A stretch of 64,000 bases of DNA, taken from an uncultured Flavobacteriaceae bacterium (GTDB lineage Bacteria > Bacteroidota > Bacteroidia > Flavobacteriales > Flavobacteriaceae). The notes below the pieces were generated by a model. The model saw nothing but the letters and a program-made list of their open reading frames with translations. It did no database searches and was not told where the DNA came from. The translations under genes were made by a program, and so were the position numbers. Of the stretch, positions 1-7,308 are shown one piece after another. The DNA lies in contig CANKYF010000001.1 of assembly GCA_947487895.1 (NCBI GenBank), positions 434,001 through 498,000 on the forward strand, written 5' to 3'. Position 1 is the stretch's first letter. Every line of letters starts with the position of its first letter.

Positions 1-575
1 AAAATTTTTAAAGATTTTATGTTTTCTTTCACAGCAGCTTCAAAATCTCCACTATCCATATTAATAGTAGCTTTTCTATTTAAGGACATGGACATGAGTT
101 CTCCATTTTTAATTTTTCTTGCATATTTATACCCGTTTTCTGAAATGTTTATTGCTGTCTCATAGTTACCTTGCATGCATTCAAATGTTGCATAATCATC
201 ACTTGTTTTACATAATTCTTTAAAGAAATTATTTTGTTCAAGTATTTTAAAAGACTTTTTAAAATAAAACCTTGAGGAATCTACATTGGGTTTAAACCTA
301 AAATAATAGCCTAAGTTTCTATATGCAATACCTTCTCCTTTACTAAAATTATCATTTAATGAAAGTTTTAAAATATTTTTAGCGTATTTAAATGATAATT
401 CAGGGTCTTTATGTTTTAATTCTTCAAAAATTAGATTTCCAGTTGCTACTTTTTTAGATATGTTTTTATGATTTTCAAATGCCAATTTCAAACTATCAAA
501 ATATTTTTTATTTTGGGCAATTAGAGTATTACAAACTAAAACTATAAGAAAAAGAAATAAAAAATTACGTTTCAT
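1..575 (-). CDS. TPR-repeat protein, exported, 3' end outside window
   Basis: Reading the minus strand from the ATG at 575 gives an open frame of 191 codons that runs off the window edge. It begins with a Sec signal peptide (MKRNFLFLFLIVLVCNTLIAQ), so the mature part is periplasmic or membrane-attached. The rest is helical with tetratricopeptide-like spacing (for example GIAYRNLGYYFRF, GNYETAINISENGYKYA, SLNRKATINMDSGDFEAA). In Bacteroidota, proteins with a signal peptide followed by TPR repeats often continue into a membrane segment and either a LuxR-type HTH or a histidine kinase domain, but that part is not visible here. The TPR assignment is from pattern only. No partner can be named. Confidence 0.75.
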   Translation of the reverse strand, partial: MKRNFLFLFLIVLVCNTLIAQNKKYFDSLKLAFENHKNISKKVATGNLIFEELKHKDPELSFKYAKNILKLSLNDNFSKGEGIAYRNLGYYFRFKPNVDSSRFYFKKSFKILEQNNFFKELCKTSDDYATFECMQGNYETAINISENGYKYARKIKNGELMSMSLNRKATINMDSGDFEAAVKENIKSLKI

Positions 576-883
576 AGGTTGGTTATTTAACACATCTAAG
601 ATAGGTATAATATCTATTCAAAATTTTAATTAGTCCACATCTAAAAATAGTCTTGTCCATGAAAAATCTATATTTCTCTCTTTGCTATAGTAATTTTTTT
701 AAGTATTATTTATTTGATAATCAGGTTTTTGTGTTTGTTTTATGAATTGTTTATTTTTTCAGTGTCTATGCTGCCTTTGAGATGTTTTTGGTTATGATGT
801 CCATAGTTTGTCCATGCTAAAAATTAGTTTTCATTTGTATTGGTGTCTAGTTTTGAAGTGTTGAATCACAAAAATTAGAAATT
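576..883. other. Divergent intergenic region, 308 bp
   Basis: AT-rich gap between the divergent TPR gene and the cytolysin-like gene. I see no ORF with coding character, no RNA gene and no strong hairpin. The only regulatory hint is the TAnnTTTG box at 848-855. Confidence 0.5.
848..855 (+). promoter_or_regulatory. Putative Bacteroidetes -7 box (TAGTTTTG)
   Basis: The octamer matches TAnnTTTG, the -7 element of Bacteroidota housekeeping promoters, and lies 28 nt upstream of the ATG at 884. No clear TTG element is present at the expected distance upstream, so support is partial. Confidence 0.35.
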
Positions 884-2479
884 ATGAAAACCAAGCTATT
901 AACAATGAAGCCAATAGTATTTGTATTAGTATTAATGACCATTTTGCTTTCCTGTAACGGATGCAGTTCAGAAAGTGTAAATAACGATGGAGACCAACAA
1001 TTGTCTGGTGACGTTTTAACAGAAGTTAATGATCTCTTATCAAGTTTAAACAATTTTAATCAACCAGAAGAATCAGCTGAAGAGCTTATTGAGGAGGTCA
1101 GCAAAGAAAGAGAGGGGCAAAAAAATGAATGTGTTGTTAATAAATATAAGATGGCTCCGGGATTTAGTGAGATGATTTTATTAGACCCTACTAGTGATGT
1201 TATTTATCCTGGTGCCATGTTAAAAGGAGAATCTATTCCAACAGGAGAGTATATTGGTATAACAGGTAATAGAGCTCCTGTAACCTTATCAGTATCTTTA
1301 GAAAATTTAAATGGAACTCCTTCAGCTTACATAGAAAACCCAAATGTTAATACAGTAAGAACTGGTGTAAAAGATATGTTACAGCAAGGGGTTACAGGGT
1401 CTGCATCCGCTAAAGTTAATTTTACTACAGAAGAAGTTTATTCAGAAGAACACTTAAGTATTGCATTAGGGGCTAGTTATACAAAAGGGAAAAATAGTGT
1501 ATCAGGATCATTTAATTTTAATAGTTCCGAAAAAAAACATAAATACGTTATTAAGTATTTACAGGTATATTACACTATAGATCTGGCTATAGAAGATAGT
1601 GAGAATCCAGGTAAACTTTTCTCATCTTCTCCAAATTTAAATGCTACGAGCCCAGTAATAGTATCTTCAGTTAAATATGGAAGAATGTTAATCTACACTG
1701 TCGAAACCAATTCTAAATTTATAGATACGCAAGCAGCATTTAATGCGGCTTTTTCAGGAAGAGAAGTAAACGGAGAAGGTGAATATCAAAGTTTTTGGGA
1801 TAGTTCTACTGTAAAGGCTTTAGTTGTAGGAGGTTCATCAGGCGATGCAGCTCAAGTTGTAACTGGACCTGAGGGCGTGTACAATTATATTACTGAAGGG
1901 GGAGAGTATTCTGCCGATTCACCTGGAGCACCTTTAGGATATACCTTGAGATATATTAGAAAAGGATTCCCTGTGGCTAATGTAGTGTTATCTAGTGAGT
2001 ATAACATTAGAACATGTTATGAAGCGTATCATAAGTTTGGTATTCAACTTCATGGAATAAATTTGGTGAAAAATAATGGGGGAAGTATTCGTTTGCATGG
2101 TAATATGAAGGCGCAAATTTTCCAAGACAATATAGTAAAAGGTTCAGAGTCTTATACACGTACTAGAAATAATTACATTATACCAGAGGAAGGTAAGTTT
2201 TGGCCAATACCAATAGATAAGACCCAAGAAGTTGAATTGTACATGCCAGATTTAGAGAACGATTATATATTTCTTTCTGCAGAGTTTACTGAGGATGATG
2301 CTATTGGTGGTAATGATTATTTAGGAAAAACCGAAATGAAAATATTACTAAAAGATGTGCAAAATGGTAAAGACCATGATAATGATGGTAGTCATAAAGA
2401 TGATTACGTCAGATTACTTTTAACAGAAGATAAAGATATCGATATGCGTACCTACTTTTACGCATGGAGGGTTTACTAA
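884..2479 (+). CDS. Cholesterol-dependent-cytolysin-like (CDCL) lipoprotein
   Basis: A 531-residue protein with a lipoprotein signal peptide (LLSC, Cys24). The middle has the order of motifs of the thiol-activated cytolysin family: IYPGAMLKGES (~105-115), TVRTGVKDMLQQG, VKYGRMLIYTVET followed by DTQAAFNAAF, then GGSSGDAAQVVTGPEGVYNYI and PLGYTLRYIRKG. These correspond to the CDC segments around the membrane-inserting helices and central sheet. The Trp-rich undecapeptide of classical CDCs is not present. The C-terminal ~90 residues (VELYMPDLENDYIFL, DDAIGGNDYLGK) look like a calcium-binding beta-sandwich in place of the usual domain 4. Classical CDCs form pores after oligomerising; CDC-like proteins of Gram-negative bacteria are known, some acting as long/short pairs. 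No paired copy is next to this gene. Alternative start: Met8. Pore formation is inferred from family membership. Confidence 0.8.
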   Translation: MKTKLLTMKPIVFVLVLMTILLSCNGCSSESVNNDGDQQLSGDVLTEVNDLLSSLNNFNQPEESAEELIEEVSKEREGQKNECVVNKYKMAPGFSEMILLDPTSDVIYPGAMLKGESIPTGEYIGITGNRAPVTLSVSLENLNGTPSAYIENPNVNTVRTGVKDMLQQGVTGSASAKVNFTTEEVYSEEHLSIALGASYTKGKNSVSGSFNFNSSEKKHKYVIKYLQVYYTIDLAIEDSENPGKLFSSSPNLNATSPVIVSSVKYGRMLIYTVETNSKFIDTQAAFNAAFSGREVNGEGEYQSFWDSSTVKALVVGGSSGDAAQVVTGPEGVYNYITEGGEYSADSPGAPLGYTLRYIRKGFPVANVVLSSEYNIRTCYEAYHKFGIQLHGINLVKNNGGSIRLHGNMKAQIFQDNIVKGSESYTRTRNNYIIPEEGKFWPIPIDKTQEVELYMPDLENDYIFLSAEFTEDDAIGGNDYLGKTEMKILLKDVQNGKDHDNDGSHKDDYVRLLLTEDKDIDMRTYFYAWRVY

Positions 2480-2590
2480 GATTTTTATTAAAACAGTCGG
2501 CACCTTAAAGTTGTAGATTCAACAACTTGGTGTTGGCTGTTCTTATTGCTACTAAGGTAGAGTTTATTTTTAATTCTTCTATTAATTGTG

Positions 2591-2640
2591 GATTCCTGCC
2601 TTCACTTCGACTACGCTCAGTGTGACACGCAGGAATGACA
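2591..2640. repeat. REP-like hairpin element (TTCGACTACGCTCAG type)
   Basis: Perfect 8-bp inverted repeat ATTCCTGC (2592-2599) / GCAGGAAT (2629-2636) enclosing the core TTCGACTACGCTCAG, itself flanked by CACT...AGTG. A closely related core (TTCGACTCCGCTCAG) recurs at 13525-13539. Confidence 0.7.
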
Positions 2641-2651
2641 AAACTTTGAAG

Positions 2652-2715
2652 ACGTCACTACGAGGAACATAGTGACGTGGTAGTCTAAGATTACTTTGTT
2701 ATACTCGCAATGGCG
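2652..2715. repeat. REP-like hairpin element (CGTCA..CGAGGA / CGCAATG type)
   Basis: Perfect 8-bp stem CGTCACTA (2653-2660) / TAGTGACG (2670-2677), with an outer partner CTCGCAATGGCG at 2704-2715 that pairs imperfectly with the left end. It lies directly behind the convergent 3' end of the MutS2-like gene. A second copy lies at 13469-13575. Confidence 0.65.
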
Positions 2716-2724
2716 TTCATAAAA

Positions 2725-4893
2725 CTATTTCTTAGCCTCTACCAATTCTAATTGCTCTAAACTTACATTCGTTGTAAAAATACCATAGTTAACAACCGCT
2801 TTATTTTTTTCAATTTTATCAATGGTGCCAATAGCGCGACCATCTTCCATTCTAACACGATCACCAATTTTTAAAATAGCCTTTGGTTTAGGTGGTTGCT
2901 TTGCTTTAAGTTCTTTTTCAACTTTTTTCTTTTTGCGAATCACTTCAACTTTTTTTTCTACTTCTTTTTTAACCTGTTTTTCTTTGGCTTTTTCAACTTT
3001 CTTTTGCTTAGCAGACACACGTTTCCGTTTAGAGTTTTCAATTTGAACCAATTTGAAAAGCTCAGACATTAACTCACGTTTCTGTTTGTTGTTGAAATAT
3101 TTCTCAGCTAAATCATTTAATTTTTGTCCTAAATAAATCAATCGCTGATTACTATCATATAACTCTTGGTAGCTTTCTAGTTTCTTCTGTACTTTCGCAT
3201 TAATCTCTTCAAGTTTATCAGCTTCTTCGCCTTTTTTCTTTTCATTCAGTTTAAGTGATTGTCCAGTTTTCTCTAGTTTAGAGCGCTCTTTTTGAAGTTT
3301 AGCAATGGTAGCATCAAATCTTACTTTACTACGTTCAATTTTCTTTTTAGCTCTATTTATTAAGCTGTATGGAATGCCGTTTTTCTGAGCAACTTCAAAC
3401 GTAAAAGAACTACCAGCTTGCCCAACTACTAATTTGAACATAGGTTCTAATGTACGTTCGTTAAATAGCATATTAGCATTTACCATATGAGGTAATTCTG
3501 TTGCTAATATTTTTAGATTAGAATAATGAGTTGTAATAATCCCGAAAGCTTCTCTGTGATAGAACTCTTCTAAAAACGTTTCGGCTAAAGCGCCACCAAG
3601 TTCTGGATCACTACCAGTACCAAATTCATCAATTAAAAAGAGGGTGTTTTTATTACACTTTCTTAAGAAATAATTCATTTGTTTTAAGCGATAGCTATAA
3701 GTACTTAAATGATTTTCTATAGATTGATTATCACCAATATCACTTAAAACGCGATCAAAAATACAAACCTTACTACGTTCATGAACCGGAATTAAAATAC
3801 CACTTTGTAGCATAACTTGAAGTAAGCCTATGGTTTTTAATGTGATACTTTTTCCGCCTGCATTGGGACCTGAAATGACAATAATCCTGCTATCTTGTTT
3901 TAACTCAATAGTCTGAGGAAGCGTCTGTTTTTTTTCAGCTAAATTGGTTAAATACAGCAATGGATGGTAGGCATCACGTAAAAATAGGTTGCGTTCCTCT
4001 GTAATTTCAGGTAGAATAGCCTCCATTGAGCGTGCATATTTTGCCTTAGCAGCTATGACATCCATTTCAATTAAAAAAACCTGAGAATCTTTTAAAAGTG
4101 TTTTAAACGGACGAATAAAGTTTGTAAGTTCTTTTAGAATACGTGTTATTTCTTCCTTTTCTTCATATTCTAAATTATTGAGTTCTCTAGTATGTTGAAG
4201 TGTTGTTTCGGGCTCTATATAAACAATACTTCCTGTTTTGCTGCTTCCCATTATAGAACCACGCACTTTCCGTCTGTACATAGCTTTTACTGCTAAAACA
4301 CGTCTGTTTTCTATAACAGTTTCTCTAATATCGTCTAAATAGTCCTGACTACTATATTGGTTTAAAGCTGAAGTGAAACTTTGATTTATCTTTCCTTTTA
4401 CAATACTTATAGATTGTCTAAGTGTATATAGAAGCTCTGAAGCATTATTTTTTATCTCACCAAACCTGTCAACTACACTATCAATTTTTTCAATAATTAC
4501 TTTGGTAACTTCTATGTGTGAAGCAAAAATATGTAGCTGTTCATAATATTCTTTAAACTTCTCTAAAAAGATAACTATTTCATTAGTTGTAGATGAGATT
4601 GAAGTTATTTTTTTAAAACTATAAACATCTAAATATGTGTTTTCTATGTTTAGTAAATTCAATTCTTTGTTTATATCTTCAAAACCATGATTTGGTATTC
4701 TGTTATCATTATAAAACGATGATAAATATTCGTTTGTTAGTGCAAGAGAATGTATCACATGCTCTTTTGTTTTAAGGGGTGAAATTTGAACTGCCTTTGT
4801 ATTGCCAAGTTGTGTAATACAGTGTTCACTCACTTGTTCTAAAACGGTGTGAAATTCTAAATCCTCTAATGTCTTTTTGTGAATGTTTATCAT
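2725..4893 (-). CDS. mutS2: MutS2-like ATPase without Smr domain
   Basis: A 722-residue ABC-type DNA-binding ATPase of the MutS2 family. The N-terminal half is the helical MutS core/clamp region. Walker A GPNAGGKS is at about residues 341-348 and Walker B with D-loop is LFLIDEFGTGSDPELGG, followed by TTHYSNLK. A long K/E-rich coiled coil follows, and the protein ends in a small KOW/SH3-like module (IGDRVRMEDGRAIGTIDKI). Canonical MutS2 proteins are about 780 residues and end in an Smr nuclease domain; none is visible here. Family roles include suppression of recombination and rescue of collided ribosomes; which applies here is unknown. It is transcribed convergently toward the cytolysin gene, with two REP elements between them. 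Confidence 0.88.
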   Translation of the reverse strand: MINIHKKTLEDLEFHTVLEQVSEHCITQLGNTKAVQISPLKTKEHVIHSLALTNEYLSSFYNDNRIPNHGFEDINKELNLLNIENTYLDVYSFKKITSISSTTNEIVIFLEKFKEYYEQLHIFASHIEVTKVIIEKIDSVVDRFGEIKNNASELLYTLRQSISIVKGKINQSFTSALNQYSSQDYLDDIRETVIENRRVLAVKAMYRRKVRGSIMGSSKTGSIVYIEPETTLQHTRELNNLEYEEKEEITRILKELTNFIRPFKTLLKDSQVFLIEMDVIAAKAKYARSMEAILPEITEERNLFLRDAYHPLLYLTNLAEKKQTLPQTIELKQDSRIIVISGPNAGGKSITLKTIGLLQVMLQSGILIPVHERSKVCIFDRVLSDIGDNQSIENHLSTYSYRLKQMNYFLRKCNKNTLFLIDEFGTGSDPELGGALAETFLEEFYHREAFGIITTHYSNLKILATELPHMVNANMLFNERTLEPMFKLVVGQAGSSFTFEVAQKNGIPYSLINRAKKKIERSKVRFDATIAKLQKERSKLEKTGQSLKLNEKKKGEEADKLEEINAKVQKKLESYQELYDSNQRLIYLGQKLNDLAEKYFNNKQKRELMSELFKLVQIENSKRKRVSAKQKKVEKAKEKQVKKEVEKKVEVIRKKKKVEKELKAKQPPKPKAILKIGDRVRMEDGRAIGTIDKIEKNKAVVNYGIFTTNVSLEQLELVEAKK

Positions 4894-5065
4894 TCTTATT
4901 TTTTAAATAGGCTAGCAAATTTAAACATTCTGATGAGATGATTGCTATTGTTAAAGTGTTCTAAATAAATGTTAATTAACAGAACCAGGTAATTCTTTAA
5001 CAAAACTCTAACGTATGTGCTTTGATATAGTGTTTAATTTGCTAATGAATCTAAAGAAAAAGAAA

Positions 5066-5147
5066 AACTACATTAGTCAAACAACGAATAGCTAAGTGAG
5101 AAACCCAATCAGAAATGATTGGGTTTTTAACTTTAACTAATGTAGTT
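5066..5147. repeat. 12-bp inverted repeat spanning the recG 3' end
   Basis: AACTACATTAGT (5066-5077) is the exact reverse complement of ACTAATGTAGTT (5136-5147). The right arm encodes the last residues of RecG (NYIS). The terminator hairpin 5101-5126 is nested inside. Confidence 0.8.
5101..5128 (+). terminator. Strong intrinsic terminator reading on the plus strand
   Basis: Perfect 11-bp stem AAACCCAATCA (5101-5111) / TGATTGGGTTT (5116-5126) closed by a GAAA tetraloop and followed by T's to 5128. Both neighbouring genes (mutS2, recG) are on the minus strand, so no annotated plus-strand gene uses it. On the minus strand the T tract is poor (TTTCTC), though it could still act as a weak recG terminator. 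Confidence 0.7.
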
Positions 5148-7238
5148 CCAAATGTTTTTATATTTTGAAAGTGCTCTGTAAGTGTTTAATATGTTAAGGT
5201 TTTGGTCTTTAGAAAGTGAAGGGTCTTCTTTTAGTATTTTTTTAGCGTAGTGTCTTGCTAGTTGTAAAACGTCTTTATCTTTAATGATGTCTGCAATTCT
5301 AAGGTTTAAAACACCACTTTGTTGTGTGCCCATGATATCTCCTGGACCACGAAGTTTCAAGTCTACTTCGGCTATTTCAAAACCATCGTTAGTTTTCACC
5401 ATGGTTTCTAAGCGTGTTTTGCTGTCATTGCTTAGTTTATAGCTGGTCATTAAAATACAATAGCTTTGTTCTGCACCTCGTCCAACGCGACCTCGTAATT
5501 GGTGGAGTTGCGATAAGCCAAAGCGTTCAGCGCTTTCAATAATCATCACAGATGCATTTGGAACGTTTACCCCAACTTCAATAACGGTAGTTGCTACCAT
5601 TATTTGTGTCTCTCCTTTTGCAAAGCGTTGCATTTCATAATCTTTATCTGCGGGTTTCATCTTGCCGTGAACAATAGAAATTTGATAGTCAGGTAAAGGA
5701 AAATCTCTAGAGATGCTTTCGTAACCATCCATTAAATCTTTATAGTCCATTTTTTCGCTTTCTTTAATGAGAGGATAAACTACATAAACCTGTCTTCCTT
5801 TTTCAATTTCATCTCTAATAAACTTAAAAACATTGAGTCTGTTTTTATCGAACCTGTGTACTGTTTTTATGGCTTGTCTACCTGGTGGTAATTCATCTAT
5901 AATTGAGATATCTAAATCACCGTAAACAGACATGGCTAAGGTGCGCGGAATAGGGGTAGCGGTCATCACCAAAATGTGAGGGGGAGCTGTGTTTTTATCC
6001 CAAAGTTTTTTTCTTTGCGCAACTCCAAATCTGTGTTGTTCGTCAATAATGGCAAGTCCTAAATTTTTGAATTTCACCTTGTCTTCAAGAAGCGCATGGG
6101 TGCCAATTAGTATCTGTAAATTGCCATTTTCTAAAGAACTATGAATTTCTCTTCTTATTGAAGTTTTAGTTGAGCCTGTTAGTATTTTTATATTGATATT
6201 CAATATTTTACACCATTTTGATAATCCGTTATAGTGCTGAACTGACAAAATTTCAGTAGGAGCCATTAAGCAAGCTTGGAAACCATTGTCAAGTGCCATT
6301 AACATTGACATAAACCCAACTATGGTCTTGCCAGAACCTACATCACCTTGTAGAAGACGGTTCATTTGTGCATTACTACCTAAATCAGATCGTATTTCTT
6401 TTAATACACGTTTCTGTGCATTGGTTAAATCAAATGGCAAATGCGCTTCAAAAAAGGTGTTGAAATAAGTTCCAACTTTATCAAACATGTGCCCTTTTAT
6501 TTTAGATTTATGAATTAAATTTTTCAAAATTAATTGTAATTGTATAAAAAATAATTCTTCAAATTTTAATCGCATTTGAGCCTTAGAAAGTAGTTCTTGT
6601 TTTTTTGGAAAATGAATGTTTAATAGTGCTTCTTTTTTCGATAATAATTGTAACTCAGAAATTAAATTTTCAGAAAGTGTTTCAGTAAAATTACCTTTAG
6701 TTTCAAGAAATAAGTTTTGAATGATTTTACCAACTATGCGATTACTAATACCTTTATTTGATAACTTTTCGGTAGATGGATAAATGGGTTGTATGCCAGA
6801 ACTCAATCCTTTTTTATGTTCTTCGGTAGTTTCAATATCTGGATGGGGCATGCTAAACTTCCCATTAAACCAATTAGTTTTCCCAAAAACCACATAAGGC
6901 GTGTTTAGTTTTAAGTTGTCTCTAATCCATTTTTGTCCTCTAAACCAAACCAATTCCATAGTACCTGTATCATCTTGAAATGTAGCAACTAATCGTTTGC
7001 CACGTTTTTGGGCTACCTCTCTAAAACTTTTAATAACACCTATAACTTGTATTTCAGCATTACTTTGCTGTATTTGGTTGATTTTGTAATAACGAGTTCT
7101 ATCTATATACCTATTAGGAAAAAGATTGATTAAGTCTTGAAATGTATGTATACCCAACTCCTTTCGCAATAAATCGGCTCTATTAGGTCCAACGCCTTTT
7201 AGGTAGTCTATGGGGGTTTGTAGTAATTGGGTATTCAT
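5133..7238 (-). CDS. recG: ATP-dependent DNA helicase RecG
   Basis: A 701-residue superfamily 2 helicase that reverses stalled replication forks and branch-migrates Holliday junctions. Visible parts in order: N-terminal wedge/OB-fold region (residues ~1-230, starting TPIDYLKGVGPNRADLL), Walker A GDVGSGKT (298-305), Walker B/DEQH box (IIDEQHRFG, D399), motif III TATPIPRTL, motif V VATTVIEVGVNVPNA and motif VI QLRGRVGRG, then the C-terminal TRG region. Length is normal for the family. The ATG at 7238 is the only sensible start. It is divergent from the aminopeptidase gene at 7309. Confidence 0.97.
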   Translation of the reverse strand: MNTQLLQTPIDYLKGVGPNRADLLRKELGIHTFQDLINLFPNRYIDRTRYYKINQIQQSNAEIQVIGVIKSFREVAQKRGKRLVATFQDDTGTMELVWFRGQKWIRDNLKLNTPYVVFGKTNWFNGKFSMPHPDIETTEEHKKGLSSGIQPIYPSTEKLSNKGISNRIVGKIIQNLFLETKGNFTETLSENLISELQLLSKKEALLNIHFPKKQELLSKAQMRLKFEELFFIQLQLILKNLIHKSKIKGHMFDKVGTYFNTFFEAHLPFDLTNAQKRVLKEIRSDLGSNAQMNRLLQGDVGSGKTIVGFMSMLMALDNGFQACLMAPTEILSVQHYNGLSKWCKILNINIKILTGSTKTSIRREIHSSLENGNLQILIGTHALLEDKVKFKNLGLAIIDEQHRFGVAQRKKLWDKNTAPPHILVMTATPIPRTLAMSVYGDLDISIIDELPPGRQAIKTVHRFDKNRLNVFKFIRDEIEKGRQVYVVYPLIKESEKMDYKDLMDGYESISRDFPLPDYQISIVHGKMKPADKDYEMQRFAKGETQIMVATTVIEVGVNVPNASVMIIESAERFGLSQLHQLRGRVGRGAEQSYCILMTSYKLSNDSKTRLETMVKTNDGFEIAEVDLKLRGPGDIMGTQQSGVLNLRIADIIKDKDVLQLARHYAKKILKEDPSLSKDQNLNILNTYRALSKYKNIWNYIS

Positions 7239-7308
7239 AAAACTAAATTAATTTATTTAAAACAAAACGCAAATACCTTTTTGGACTAAAGTTTGCTATA
7301 TTCACTGT

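Noticed and set aside
847-1053. Minus-strand 68-residue frame across the cytolysin start
   Set aside because: It is a shadow of the plus-strand signal peptide region with no coding character of its own.
5045-5095. 16-codon frame MNLKKKKNYISQTTNS upstream of the orphan terminator
   Set aside because: Too short to support as a gene, and part of it is only the inverted copy of the recG end. Kept within the finding on that region.
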